64,000 nucleotides of DNA from Streptomyces gobiensis (GTDB lineage Bacteria > Actinomycetota > Actinomycetes > Streptomycetales > Streptomycetaceae), in NCBI RefSeq assembly GCF_021216675.1, contig NZ_CP086120.1, forward strand, positions 4,028,501 to 4,092,500, read 5' to 3'. A program made the translations under genes and the position numbers. The notes under the pieces were generated by a model. It worked only from the letters and a program-made list of their open reading frames with translations. It had not been told where the DNA came from and did no database searches. Positions 25,786-34,928 of the stretch are shown here, one piece after another. The number at the start of each line of letters is the position of its first letter. The stretch's first letter is position 1.

Positions 25786-26583
25786 CTACAGCTCCACCAG
25801 CAGTGCCGTGGCGTCGTCGTGGGGCTTGCCGCGGGGGAAGCCGGCGCCGGCCGGATCGGCGGCCTCCGCCGCCCGTACCCGGGCGATCAGCGCATCCGGC
25901 CCCTCCTTGCGCAGCAGCGCGCACAGCGCCGCCCAGTCACCCAGCCGGAAGACCTCGGTCCAGCGGGCCGCGCCATCCGTGAGCGCGGCCAGCGTACGCA
26001 CCTGGGTACGTGGCGTGGTGCCGGTCACCGCCCGCTCGGCGACGGCCGGGTCGGCTGCTGCCGTATGGAAGCCGTCCGCCACATTGCGCAGCGCCTCGAT
26101 CCGGGCCGCCCGCTCGGCCAGCGGCAGTCCCCGTAGGGTGGGCCGCAGCTCATCCAGCCGGGGGTCGAGAACCGGTGTCACCGCACCGTCCGGGGACTCG
26201 ATGAGCAGCGCCGAGTCGGAGAGCACCAGATGCTCGGCGACGGCCTCGTTCCAGCGCGCCATGACCACGGTTGCCTGGGGAGTGCGGACGTGAAAAAGGT
26301 CACAGGTTGAGGCATGGCTCGCGGAGGTACGCGCGATCGCCTCCGACAAGCACTGGGAGAGCGTCATATCCCGCCGCGAACCGGACAGTTCGAGCAGCGC
26401 ACCGCCCAGCCGGGCGACGTACCAGGGCACTCCGTGCACACAGCCGTCGTGCCCCGCTGGCGGAGTCACCCCGTCCAGCACCACCAGCGTGCCGCCCAGT
26501 CCTGACGCGGGCAGCGCCGCCCCGGCGTAGTCCTCGTTGGGCATATGGGGATCACCGGGCTCGGTGGCCAGCTCGACGCGCAT
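25786..26583 (-). CDS. PP2C-like protein phosphatase domain protein
   Basis: 265 aa from ATG 26583. PNEDYAGA near the N-terminus, VVLDGVTP and the C-terminal KPHDDATALLVEL correspond to PP2C metal-binding motifs (ED, DG and DD). The middle region is divergent. Streptomycetes have many PP2C-type phosphatases. The Ser/Thr target is unknown and metal ligation may be incomplete (DGVT rather than DGxGG). It converges on the MarR gene. Confidence 0.65.
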   Translation of the reverse strand: MRVELATEPGDPHMPNEDYAGAALPASGLGGTLVVLDGVTPPAGHDGCVHGVPWYVARLGGALLELSGSRRDMTLSQCLSEAIARTSASHASTCDLFHVRTPQATVVMARWNEAVAEHLVLSDSALLIESPDGAVTPVLDPRLDELRPTLRGLPLAERAARIEALRNVADGFHTAAADPAVAERAVTGTTPRTQVRTLAALTDGAARWTEVFRLGDWAALCALLRKEGPDALIARVRAAEAADPAGAGFPRGKPHDDATALLVEL

Positions 26584-26962
26584 ACGAGAAGTCTGCCTGA
26601 GCCGCGTCACCCGGTGCCGGAGGCAGCACTCGGTCACCGGGGTTGGACCGGACCAGTGCCCGGCGATGACTCTGCTTCGCCGGAGATCTACCGGAATTGA
26701 CGCCTCCGCGAAACTGCGGGCGGGCATCTTGCCACGCACCGGTGAGGGTTTCCAACCCTGGGCAATGGCGCCGCCTGGCCCTCCCCACAACCGGAGTTGT
26801 ACACCGATCCGTAGTGATGTTCACTCCTTCGAGTGGCCCGGCAGAGGAAGGCCGTCCACCCCGTTTAGGCACTGGAAGGGTCGGTTGCCGTAAATGGGGC
26901 GGAGTCGAACTCTTGCCGCACACAGTTGGACTGTCGCCGTCCGGGCACGCCGGACCGGCGGG
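26584..26962. other. 379-bp divergent intergenic region before the conservon
   Basis: It separates the PP2C-like gene from cvnA. No convincing ORF or hairpin is seen. A clear -35/-10 pair was not found. If cvnA starts at the upstream ATG 26894, part of this stretch is coding. Confidence 0.4.
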
Positions 26963-29470
26963 ATGAGATTGCGAGCGCGGGTGGGGAAGAAGCGACTTCG
27001 GGGCACCGGCCAGGACGAGCAGGGCGCCACGTCCGGCACCCGTGTGCCCCGTGCGCGGGTACGTAACCGGCTCCTCGCCTCGGTCGTTCTGTGCGCCGTC
27101 GCCGTGCTTGCCGCCGGTGCCCCGGGCGTCGCCAACGCCTCCCGGGACCTGTCCGAATCCCAGGACCTGGTCGACCGGGCCGAGGTCGGCCAGCGCGCCA
27201 TCTCCCTGGCTCACGCGCTCGCCGATGAGCGCGATGATGTCGTCCGCTATATCGCCGCGGGCCGCACCACACGCGAGGGCGTCGGTGTGAGCGAGCCCCA
27301 GCGCAGCCGCGTCGACCGCAAGGCCGCCGAGCTCCGCGAGAATGTCCCCGGCAGGGTGCGCGAACTACTGGACCGGCTGCCCGCGATGCGCCAGGAGGCC
27401 ATCGCCGGAGACGGCGGGTCCAGCCAGGCGTACAAGGCGTACACCAAGACCATCCAGGCGCTCGGCGCCATCCCCGAGGCCAACGCCCGCGCCCTGCCCC
27501 GCCGCGCCGCCAGCGGCACCGCCGCCGCCCTGCCGGACCTGGGCCGCGCCGTTGAGCAGGCCTCGGCCAGCCGCGGTCTGCTGCTGGCCGCCCTCGCGGC
27601 GGGCGGCAGCCAGCCCAAGCTCACCGCCGCCGCCCAGCAGGCGTACACCCGTGAGCAGGCGGCTCTGGCTGACTTTGAGCAGACCGCACAGAGCCCTGCC
27701 CGCGACTCCTTGGCCAAGACGGTCAACGGCACCGATGTCGCCATCGCCGAGGCCTATCTCAACCGGCTGACCGCCCAGCCCCGTCTCGGCGTGCCCGCCC
27801 GCGGCGTCAGCCGGGAGCGCGTGGACACCACGCTCTCGGCCCGGATCGACCGGATGCGCGGTGTCCAGTCCTCGCTGGCCGGTGCCGAGCTGACGCGCCT
27901 TGAGCAGCTGCGCGACGAGGATGTGACGGCGCTTCAGCTGCGTCTGGCGCTGCTTGGCGCCTGTCTGCTGCTCGCCGTGGGCATCAGCGTGCACATCGCC
28001 CGCTCCATGGCCCGGCCGCTGGCCGCCGTACGGCTCGGGGCGCAGCGGGTGGCCGCCGACCCGGCGGGCGAGGAACCGGTCAAGTACATCGGGCGCGAGG
28101 ACGAGTTCGCCGATGTCGTCCGGTCGGTCAATGAGCTACGGGAGCTCGCGGCCCGGCTGCAGCAGCGCGCCAGCGAGGCCGAGGCCGACAACACGTACCT
28201 GGTGGGGACCAAGGACCGGCTCGCCGCCGAGCGCGAACGGCTGCGGCAGGAACAGAGCGCGCTGCGTGACAAGCTCGAATCGCTGCACAGCGCGGTGCAT
28301 GGCACCTTCGTCCAGCTCGCGCTGCGCAATCTTGGCCTGGTCGAGCGGCAGCTGGCTCTCATTGAGTCGCTGGAGGAGAAGGAGGCCGAGCCCGATCAGC
28401 TCGCCACTCTCTTCAAGCTCGACCATATGGCCACCCGGATGCGGCGGCACGGGGAGAACCTGCTGCTGCTCGCCGGAGCCGAGCACTCCACCAGCCACCA
28501 CCCCGGCCCGGTGCCGCTGCTGGACGTACTACGGGCCGCGATCAGCGAGATAGAGCGCTATGACCGGGTGGAGCTGGCGTCACTGCCGCCACACGCTCAG
28601 GTCTCCGGCTTCGCCGCCGACGATGTCAGCCATCTGGTCGCCGAACTGCTGGACAACGCCACAGCCTTCTCGCCGCCGGACGCCGAGGTCCAGCTCTCCG
28701 GGTGGCTGCTGGAGAACGGCGAGGTCATGCTCTCCGTACAGGACGAGGGCATCGGCATGACCACCGAGCGGCTGGCCGAGCTCAACGCCCGGCTGGGCGA
28801 GCCCGACGCCCAGGGGCCGCCCTCCTCGGACGGTTCGGACGCGCTGGGCATGGGCCTGTACGTAGTGGCCCGGCTGGCCGCCCGGCACGGTATGCGGGTA
28901 CAGCTGCGTGAGCAGAAGCAGGGCGGCGTCGCGGCCGTGGTGGTGCTGCCGCGTGCCCTGCTGCCCGACCGCCCGGCGCCCGGTCCCATGACGGGCGGCA
29001 CGGCGCTGGCCGATGCGGCGCCCGCACTGCCGGGCTCGGTGGCGGAGGCCAACTCCAATACGCTGCCGTGGCGCACGTCGCGCAGGGCCGTGCCGGAGCC
29101 CGTGCTCATCGCGCCCGATGAGCACGGCCGGGCCGGGGAGGACGTCACCCCCGCCGCGCCGGAGCCGGAACCAGAGCACGAGCCACAGCACGAGCCAGAG
29201 CATGAGCCGCAGCGCGAGCCAGCGGTCGCTGAGCGGCGGATCACCGACAAGGGGCTGCCCAAGCGCACCCCGAAAATCACCGAACCCATCCCGGAGCCAC
29301 GAGAGCGGGGACAAGGCGTCAACGCCGAGGAGCTGCGCAGGCGGCTCGGCGGCTTCCAGCAGGGTGCCCGGGACGGGCATCGGGACGCGGCGGCCGAAAC
29401 CGCCACCCCCCAGAGCGCGCAGGAACCGCTGGAGGACCGCGCGACCCATACGGCCGGGGGTGCCCCATGA
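26963..29470 (+). CDS. cvnA: Conservon sensor-kinase-like protein CvnA
   Basis: 835 aa from ATG 26963 (an upstream in-frame ATG at 26894 lacks a ribosome-binding site). One membrane helix near the start (LLASVVLCAVAVLAAGAPGVANA), an extracytoplasmic helical nitrate-sensor-like domain of about 280 residues, a second helix (LLGACLLLAVGISVHIA), a HAMP-like region and an ATPase domain with ELLDNATAFSPPD, VQDEGIGMT and ALGMGLYV. The tail is a Pro/Glu/His repeat. CvnA proteins sit at the membrane with CvnB-D and resemble a G-protein-coupled signalling complex. Head of the operon cvnA to cvnD plus the StyA-like gene. Confidence 0.9.
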   Translation: MRLRARVGKKRLRGTGQDEQGATSGTRVPRARVRNRLLASVVLCAVAVLAAGAPGVANASRDLSESQDLVDRAEVGQRAISLAHALADERDDVVRYIAAGRTTREGVGVSEPQRSRVDRKAAELRENVPGRVRELLDRLPAMRQEAIAGDGGSSQAYKAYTKTIQALGAIPEANARALPRRAASGTAAALPDLGRAVEQASASRGLLLAALAAGGSQPKLTAAAQQAYTREQAALADFEQTAQSPARDSLAKTVNGTDVAIAEAYLNRLTAQPRLGVPARGVSRERVDTTLSARIDRMRGVQSSLAGAELTRLEQLRDEDVTALQLRLALLGACLLLAVGISVHIARSMARPLAAVRLGAQRVAADPAGEEPVKYIGREDEFADVVRSVNELRELAARLQQRASEAEADNTYLVGTKDRLAAERERLRQEQSALRDKLESLHSAVHGTFVQLALRNLGLVERQLALIESLEEKEAEPDQLATLFKLDHMATRMRRHGENLLLLAGAEHSTSHHPGPVPLLDVLRAAISEIERYDRVELASLPPHAQVSGFAADDVSHLVAELLDNATAFSPPDAEVQLSGWLLENGEVMLSVQDEGIGMTTERLAELNARLGEPDAQGPPSSDGSDALGMGLYVVARLAARHGMRVQLREQKQGGVAAVVVLPRALLPDRPAPGPMTGGTALADAAPALPGSVAEANSNTLPWRTSRRAVPEPVLIAPDEHGRAGEDVTPAAPEPEPEHEPQHEPEHEPQREPAVAERRITDKGLPKRTPKITEPIPEPRERGQGVNAEELRRRLGGFQQGARDGHRDAAAETATPQSAQEPLEDRATHTAGGAP

Positions 29471-29550
29471 GCACGTACGTCAACGCCGAACTACCGCACA
29501 CGTCCTCCCAGATGCCCGTGTCGGGGCTTCCCGGTAAGGAGAGCAGGTGA
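29467..29550 (+). CDS. 27-residue ORF coupling cvnA and cvnB
   Basis: ATG 29467 overlaps the cvnA stop (ATGA) and its own TGA (29548-29550) overlaps the cvnB GTG (GTGA), so a complete 27-codon frame fills the cvnA-cvnB gap. It has no upstream Shine-Dalgarno beyond the coding end of cvnA. The peptide starts MSTYVNAELPHTSSQ and is not recognised. Its role could be a translational relay from cvnA to cvnB; it may instead be a chance frame, since cvnB has its own AAGGAG. Confidence 0.4.
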   Translation: MSTYVNAELPHTSSQMPVSGLPGKESR

Positions 29551-30029
29551 ACGCGTCCACCACCGCGCACTCGCACAGCAGCGAAGCGAGAAATCTGCGC
29601 TGGCTGCTGGCGAATCTGGTCGATGAGGTGCCAGGCGTACGTTCCGTCGCCGTGGTCTCCTCGGACGGGCTGCTCCTGCTCACCTCCGACCCCGCACAGG
29701 CCGGCCGGGAGCGCAAGGAGACCAGCAGCGGACCCAAGGGGTCCAGCGCCGACCTCGCCACCATCGTCTCCGGCCTCGGCTCGCTCACCATCGGCGCCGC
29801 GAAGCTGATGGACGCCGGAGACGTCAAGCAGACCATGGTCGCGATGGACGAGGGCAGCCTCTTCGTCATGTCGATCAGCGACGGCTCACTGCTGGGCGTC
29901 CACGCCACCCCCGACTGCGATATGAGCGTCGTCGCCTACCATATGGCGCTCTTCGTCGGCCGGGCCGGCCATGTCCTCACCCCCGAACTCCGCACTGAAC
30001 TGCGCAAGTCGATGGAGCTGGACCAGTGA
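29547..30029 (+). CDS. cvnB: Roadblock/LC7 protein CvnB
   Basis: 160 aa from GTG 29547 (AAGGAG nearby). LRWLLANLVDEVPGVRSVAVVSSDGLLL and the later GSLFVMSISDGSLLGVHATPDCDMSVVAYHMALFVGRAG form the alpha/beta roadblock fold. In conservons this subunit bridges CvnA and the GTPase CvnD, probably as a regulator of nucleotide exchange or hydrolysis. It overlaps cvnC by 4 bp (GTGA). Confidence 0.9.
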   Translation: MNASTTAHSHSSEARNLRWLLANLVDEVPGVRSVAVVSSDGLLLLTSDPAQAGRERKETSSGPKGSSADLATIVSGLGSLTIGAAKLMDAGDVKQTMVAMDEGSLFVMSISDGSLLGVHATPDCDMSVVAYHMALFVGRAGHVLTPELRTELRKSMELDQ

Positions 30030-30442
30030 CCCCGCACTCTCCGCTGCCCATACGCCTGCCCGAGGAACGCAAACCCGCGCGGGTGCGCCCGTACTCGCTC
30101 ACCGGTGGCCGTACCCGCTTCGGCCATGTGCTGCTCGTGGAAACCTTCGTCGCGGCCATCGAGGCCCCTGAGGAGCGGCGCGAGCTGCCCCCTTTTGACG
30201 GGACCGGGCTGCGCGACCGCGTGATGCCGGAGATGCGGGCGATCGTCGAGCTGTGCCGCCGGATGCGCTCGGTCGCGGAGATAGCCGCACTGCTGCGGAT
30301 GCCGCTCGGTGTGGTGCGGGTCCTGCTCAGCGATCTGGCTGACCAGGGCCGTATCCGTGTTTATGGCACCGGCCGGGAGACGACCGGACGTCCCGACCGC
30401 GCACTGTTGGAGAGGGTGCTGGGTGGACTTCGCAGGCTCTGA
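30026..30442 (+). CDS. cvnC: DUF742 protein CvnC
   Basis: 138 aa from GTG 30026. RVRPYSLTGGRTRFGHVLLVETFV at the start, then a winged-helix-like domain (EIAALLRMPLGVVRVLLSDLADQGRIRVY). DUF742 is the third conservon subunit, with no known catalytic activity. Its 3' end overlaps the cvnD start by 20 bp. Confidence 0.88.
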   Translation: MTPHSPLPIRLPEERKPARVRPYSLTGGRTRFGHVLLVETFVAAIEAPEERRELPPFDGTGLRDRVMPEMRAIVELCRRMRSVAEIAALLRMPLGVVRVLLSDLADQGRIRVYGTGRETTGRPDRALLERVLGGLRRL

Positions 30443-31028
30443 CACCGAAACCCTTCAGGAGTGGCAGAAGGACCGGGGCCGCGCCCCTATCGCCACCAAA
30501 ATCGTGGTGGCGGGCGGCTTCGGCGTCGGCAAGACAACGTTTGTCAGCGCGGTCTCCGAGATAGAACCGCTCACCACCGAAGCGCTGATGACCCAGGCCA
30601 GCGAGGAAACGGACGACCTCGCCGCCACCCCGGAGAAGAACACGACCACGGTCGCCATGGACTTCGGCCGGATCACACTCGACGCCGATCTGGTGCTGTA
30701 TCTCTTCGGCACCCCCGGCCAGCAGCGCTTCTGGTTTATGTGGGACGACCTGGTGCGTGGCGCGATCGGGGCGATCGTCATGGCCGACACCCGGAGGCTG
30801 GAGGACTGTTTTCCGGCGCTCGACTATTTCGAGAGCTGTGGCCTGCCGTATGTGGTCGCCGTCAACCACTTTGAGGGGACGGCCTATTACGAGGTCGACG
30901 ATGTACGGGAAGCGCTTTCGGTCCCGGACCGGGTGCCGGTGGTGATTATGGATGCGCGCAACCGCGTCACGGTCATCGACTCGCTCATGGCCCTGGTCGG
31001 CCACGCGGTGGAGCTCACCCCCGCATAA
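30423..31028 (+). CDS. cvnD: Small GTP-binding protein CvnD
   Basis: 201 aa from GTG 30423, inside the end of cvnC. P-loop GGFGVGKTTF, switch region TTVAMDFGRITL, G3-like LFGTPGQQRF and VAVNHFEG in place of NKxD. A Ras/MglA-like GTPase in the conservon complex. Confidence 0.9.
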   Translation: MDFAGSDTETLQEWQKDRGRAPIATKIVVAGGFGVGKTTFVSAVSEIEPLTTEALMTQASEETDDLAATPEKNTTTVAMDFGRITLDADLVLYLFGTPGQQRFWFMWDDLVRGAIGAIVMADTRRLEDCFPALDYFESCGLPYVVAVNHFEGTAYYEVDDVREALSVPDRVPVVIMDARNRVTVIDSLMALVGHAVELTPA

Positions 31029-31096
31029 ACCGACCTGAGCCCGTCTGAGCTTTTCTGAGCCGTCTGACCTGTCTGATTACGCAGAGGAGATCCGTC

Positions 31097-32329
31097 TTGC
31101 GGAAAATACTCATCGTTGGAGCCGGTCAGTCCGGGCTTCAGCTCGCGCTCGGCCTGCAGGCCCAGGGCTATGAGGTCACCGTGATGTCCAACCGCACGGC
31201 GGATGAGATTCGCGGCGGCCGGGTCATGTCCACCCAGTGCATGTTCGACCAGGCGCTCCAGCATGAGCGCGACCTTCAGATCAACTTCTGGGAGAGCCAG
31301 GCCCCGCGTATCGAGGGCCTGGGCGTCTCGGTCGCCGCGCCGGACTCGTCCCGTGCCATTGACTGGCTGGGGGACCTGGACGGCTATGCCCAGTCCGTTG
31401 ACCAGCGGGTGAAGATGGCGGGCTGGATGGAGACCTTCGCACAGCGGGGCGGACAGCTGGTCATACACGGTGCGGCCGTCTCTGACCTGGACTTCTTCGC
31501 CCGTACCTATGACCTGGTGCTGGTCTCGGCGGGCAAGGGCGAGCTGGTGTCGATGTTCGGCCGGGACGCCTCGCGCTCTCCGTACGACGCTCCGCAGCGT
31601 GCGCTGGCCGTCTCCTATGTACACGGTCTGGGCCCGCGCCCCGAGCACCCGGAGACCGAAGGGGTCCGCTGTAACCTGGTGCCGGGCGTCGGTGAGCTGT
31701 TCGTCATGCCGTGCCTGACCACCTCGGGGCGGTGCGACATCCTCTTCTGGGAGGGCGTACCGGGCGGGCCGCTCGATGCCTTCCAGGGCGTCAAGGACCC
31801 GGCCGAGCATCTGACCAAGACGCTTGAGCTGATGGAGAAGTTCACGCCCTGGGAGTACGCGCGGGCGACCAATGTCGAGCTGACGGACGCACAGGCCACG
31901 CTGGCCGGGCGCTACGCCCCGACGGTCCGTAAACCCATCGGCCGGCTGCCCGGCGGCGGCGCGGTGCTGGGGGTCGCCGATGTGGTCGTCGCCAATGACC
32001 CCATTACCGGCCAGGGCTCCAACTCCGCCGCCAAGTGCGCGGCTTCCTACCTGAGTTCGATTCTCGAACACGGCGACAAGCCGTTCACCGAGGAGTGGAT
32101 GCAGTCGGCATTCGACCGCTACTGGGAGACCGCCCAGCATGTCACCAAGTGGACCAACGCGATGCTGGGGCCGCCGCCGGAGCACGTCCTGAACCTGATC
32201 GGCGCGGCGGGACAGCTCCAGCCGGTCGCTGACCGCTTCGCGAACGGCTTCAACGACCCGGCCGACTTTGAGGACTGGTTCTACGACCCGGCCAAGGCGG
32301 ACGCGTATCTGGCCTCGGTCTCGGCCTGA
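31097..32329 (+). CDS. StyA-like FAD-dependent monooxygenase
   Basis: 410 aa from TTG 31097 with GAGGAGA seven bases upstream. FAD-binding GAGQSGLQLALGL at the N-terminus (GxGxxG) and VANDPITGQGSNSAAKCAAS near 305-325 match the styrene/indole monooxygenase oxygenase component. Such enzymes epoxidise aryl alkenes or indole with a separate flavin reductase (StyB), which is not encoded here. The gene follows the conservon by 68 bp and may be part of its operon, so its activity could be under conservon control. Converges on the NlpC/P60 gene. Confidence 0.85.
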   Translation: MRKILIVGAGQSGLQLALGLQAQGYEVTVMSNRTADEIRGGRVMSTQCMFDQALQHERDLQINFWESQAPRIEGLGVSVAAPDSSRAIDWLGDLDGYAQSVDQRVKMAGWMETFAQRGGQLVIHGAAVSDLDFFARTYDLVLVSAGKGELVSMFGRDASRSPYDAPQRALAVSYVHGLGPRPEHPETEGVRCNLVPGVGELFVMPCLTTSGRCDILFWEGVPGGPLDAFQGVKDPAEHLTKTLELMEKFTPWEYARATNVELTDAQATLAGRYAPTVRKPIGRLPGGGAVLGVADVVVANDPITGQGSNSAAKCAASYLSSILEHGDKPFTEEWMQSAFDRYWETAQHVTKWTNAMLGPPPEHVLNLIGAAGQLQPVADRFANGFNDPADFEDWFYDPAKADAYLASVSA

Positions 32330-32333
32330 CCGT

Positions 32334-33539
32334 TCAGCCCTCCCGGGGCGCGTCGGCCGAGCCGTATCCCGTGTCGTCGCCGTCCGCCGCGTCCGCGGGG
32401 ATCTCCGGCGGGGTGTAGTCGCGCAGCGGCTGCGCCCCGCCGTCCGGCCGTACCGCGCCGAGGACCGGATTCGCGGCGACGGGCGACACCTTCACCTTCG
32501 CCCCGGGCCGTGGCGCCTGCACCACCTTCCCGTCGCCGATGTACATCGCCACATGAGTGGCGTCCTTGAAGTACACGACCAGGTCCCCGGGCCGCAGCTT
32601 TCCCAGCGGCACCCGGGGCAGCTGCCGCCACTGCTCCTGACTGGTCCGAGGAATCACCTGGTCCGCGCTCGCCCACGCCTGAGAGGTCAGCCCGGAGCAG
32701 TCGAAGGAGTCCGGCCCCTGCGCACCCCACATATACGGCTTGCCGAGCTGCTCCAGCGCGTACTTCACCGCCCGCTCACCGCGCGCCGACGGCGCCCGTA
32801 CGTCGCGCAGGCTCAGCAGCCCGGTGGCGAGGAACTTCCGCTGTGAGCTGTCGGCCTGCCGCTGCTCCAGCTGACGCAGCCGCGCCAGCTGGTCCTCACT
32901 CAGCGAGGCGAGCAGCTTCGTCACCTCGTCCAGTCGTTCCCGAACGGTGTCGCGCTTGTCCCGCTGCTCCTCGGCGAGCCTGTGCTGCCGGTCCAGGGCC
33001 CGGCGTGCCCGGCTGATCGTCCGGTCCAGCCGCCGCTCGCCGCCGGTGAGCTTCCGTACCGTCACCGCCCGGTCATGGGCGATCCGGCGGAGCAGATGGC
33101 CGTGGCTGAGCGCCTTGTGCGGATCACGGCTGAGCAGCAGCCGCAGATAGGGGGTGAGCCCGGCTGTGCTGCCCCGGTACTGCTGCCCGGCGAGCCGCGC
33201 CGCGTCCGCGCGCTCCGCGTCCAGGCGGGCGCGGGCGTCGGAGAGCTGCCTGGTCAGCTTGGTCACCTCGGTACGCTGGCTCTTCAGCTTCTCATGGGCG
33301 GCGTTGTACGCCTCGGTTGCCGCCCCGGCCTCCTGGTACCGGCTTCGCAGCTCGGCGAGGAGCTCGCTCACCGGTCTGTCCGGTCTGTCGGCGGGCAGGG
33401 GCGCGGCCACGGCCGGGACCGCGACCGGGGCCCAGGACAGGGCGAACGCCGCCACCGTAGCCACACACATGGACCGCGCCACCCGGCCCCGGCCTTGACC
33501 TCGGCCTTGACTCCGGCCTTGAATCCGCATCGCTGACAT
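32334..33539 (-). CDS. Secreted NlpC/P60 cell-wall endopeptidase with coiled coil
   Basis: 401 aa from ATG 33539 (GGAGGTGA upstream). An Arg/Gly-rich n-region and a signal helix (CVATVAAFALSWAPVAVPAVAA) precede a long coiled coil (about 57-250). The C-terminal NlpC/P60 domain has the catalytic Cys in FDCSGLTSQAW near residue 280 and the His in THVAMYIGDGKV near 328. It should cut peptidoglycan stem peptides. RipA/CwlO-type hydrolases need their coiled coil for localisation by partners such as FtsEX. No riboswitch was recognised upstream. Confidence 0.9.
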   Translation of the reverse strand: MSAMRIQGRSQGRGQGRGRVARSMCVATVAAFALSWAPVAVPAVAAPLPADRPDRPVSELLAELRSRYQEAGAATEAYNAAHEKLKSQRTEVTKLTRQLSDARARLDAERADAARLAGQQYRGSTAGLTPYLRLLLSRDPHKALSHGHLLRRIAHDRAVTVRKLTGGERRLDRTISRARRALDRQHRLAEEQRDKRDTVRERLDEVTKLLASLSEDQLARLRQLEQRQADSSQRKFLATGLLSLRDVRAPSARGERAVKYALEQLGKPYMWGAQGPDSFDCSGLTSQAWASADQVIPRTSQEQWRQLPRVPLGKLRPGDLVVYFKDATHVAMYIGDGKVVQAPRPGAKVKVSPVAANPVLGAVRPDGGAQPLRDYTPPEIPADAADGDDTGYGSADAPREG

Positions 33540-33646
33540 CCAGTCACCTCCGCCTCTAGCAGGTGATCGTGACAGGACATCTGAGAGATGGTCGTATTAT
33601 GCGTGCGGACGTGCTCGGAATCGTGCAGGAAAGTCACCCTCTTGGC

Positions 33647-34537
33647 TCATCCGGATCCGAAGCCGAACCCGGATCTGAAGCCGGATCCGAAGCCGAAGCG
33701 CCGCCTCCCGCTCAGCGCCCGCGCGGCTCGTTCAAAGGTGCCGATCTCATACAGCCAGGCCTCCGGCAGCCACTCCGCCGCCGGGCGCCCGGCGCTCTCC
33801 TCCAGATCGAGGAAGCGAGCGAGCGCTCCCGGCGCCGGCCGGGACTCGGGCGTCTTGTGCAGACAGGCCAGCAGCGTCGGCCGCAGTCCCTCCGGGACCC
33901 CGGTGAGATCCGGGTCCTCACGGGCGGCGGGCAGCAGGCTGGTGGTGAACGGCTGATGGGCGCTGGCGGCGAAGACCAGCAGGGCGCCCAGCTCGAAGAT
34001 GTCGTCGGCCGGTTCCTCACCGCTGGCGGGCATCCGGGCCAGCCCCAGCCCGCAGTCGACGACACGGGGCGGGCCGCCGGTGAGCAGCGTGCTGCCAGGC
34101 CGTAGATCACGGTGCGCGACACCGGCCGTATGCAGGGCGGCCAGCGCCTGGGCGACGGCGCCGCCGAGTGTCCGCACGGCATGCTCCGAGAGCGGACCGT
34201 AACGGGATACCAGGTGCCCCAGGGACCGTCCCGGGACGAACTCGCTGGCGATCCAGGGCCGCTCGCTGTCCAGCTCACAGCAGAGCGGGCTGGCGAGATA
34301 CGGACTCGGCTGCACTCTCCGCAGGTCGTGCCGTAGCCGGGCCCGCAGCTGCCGGTCGCGAATGAGCTCGGGGCGCAGCGCCCGCACCGCCACGGTGCGC
34401 TTCCGGCCACCACGTCGCACGGTGCCCCGGCCGAGGTAGACCGTACCCGTACCGCCGCCGCCCAGCATGCCCAGCAGCCGGAAGGGACCGAGCTGCCGAG
34501 GGTCGGCAGGGCTGAGTCCGGTCATCCCATCTGTCAC
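33647..34537 (-). CDS. Degenerate Ser/Thr protein kinase
   Basis: 296 aa from GTG 34537. The fold is clear: a Gly loop (LGGGGTGTVYLG), an alphaC region and a C-lobe with HRDLRPGS and DCGLG. Key deviations are the ATP-anchoring VAIK Lys replaced by Arg52 (VAVRAL) and the HRDxxxxN Asn replaced by Ser149. Asp144 and Asp161 remain. There is no transmembrane segment or extracellular sensor. The C-terminus is a Gly/Phe/Ser repeat encoded by tandem 18-bp-like units at 33653-33707. It may be a pseudokinase or a kinase with altered chemistry. Confidence 0.75.
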   Translation of the reverse strand: MTDGMTGLSPADPRQLGPFRLLGMLGGGGTGTVYLGRGTVRRGGRKRTVAVRALRPELIRDRQLRARLRHDLRRVQPSPYLASPLCCELDSERPWIASEFVPGRSLGHLVSRYGPLSEHAVRTLGGAVAQALAALHTAGVAHRDLRPGSTLLTGGPPRVVDCGLGLARMPASGEEPADDIFELGALLVFAASAHQPFTTSLLPAAREDPDLTGVPEGLRPTLLACLHKTPESRPAPGALARFLDLEESAGRPAAEWLPEAWLYEIGTFERAARALSGRRRFGFGSGFRSGFGFGSG

Positions 34538-34654
34538 GGTGGGCAGACTAGGCCCACACGGTCCGTCAGCGGGCAGCGCGCGTCATAACTACTGAACTTC
34601 TCCCCATACAGGACCAGACCAAGGTGGGGAAGATTCCTGAAGGTTCCAGAAGGT

Positions 34655-34921
34655 TCAAGAAGATGTGCTCCACGGCCACTTGGGGCCGCCACGCGGCTTC
34701 CCCTCCGGGTCGTACACATATTTCCAGCCACGCGGCAGTCCGAGCCGCTTGCTCACACCGGCGGGCTCCAGCCGGTAGACGTAGACGACCGGACTCCCCC
34801 CGTCCGGGTCCGGTACGGGGATCTCGTATCTCTTCGGTGGCCGTCCGGTCGGGCCCAGCAGCACGGGCAGAACCCGCCCGTCCATCGGCCCGCCGACGAA
34901 CGGCGTCTCTTCGCTTCTCAC
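34655..34921 (-). CDS. Small conserved Pro/Lys-rich protein, function unknown
   Basis: 88 aa from GTG 34921. GGPMDGRVLPVLLGPTGRPPKRYEIPVPD and the C-terminal LGLPRGWKYVYDPEGKPRGGPKWPW are well-formed, soluble and protein-like. No catalytic motif is recognised. It begins 10 bp downstream of the truncated TetR copy at 34929-35036, suggesting an ancestral tetR-orf88 arrangement. Confidence 0.7.
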   Translation of the reverse strand: MRSEETPFVGGPMDGRVLPVLLGPTGRPPKRYEIPVPDPDGGSPVVYVYRLEPAGVSKRLGLPRGWKYVYDPEGKPRGGPKWPWSTSS

Positions 34922-34928
34922 CGGGCCA

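Noticed and set aside
27247..27744. Antisense frame in cvnA
   Set aside because: Low-complexity Ala/Arg/Ser composition typical of a shadow frame; no ribosome-binding site or family.
33540..33646. c-di-AMP (ydaO) riboswitch upstream of the NlpC/P60 gene
   Set aside because: Such genes often carry one in Streptomyces, but none of its conserved blocks is recognisable in this 107-bp stretch.
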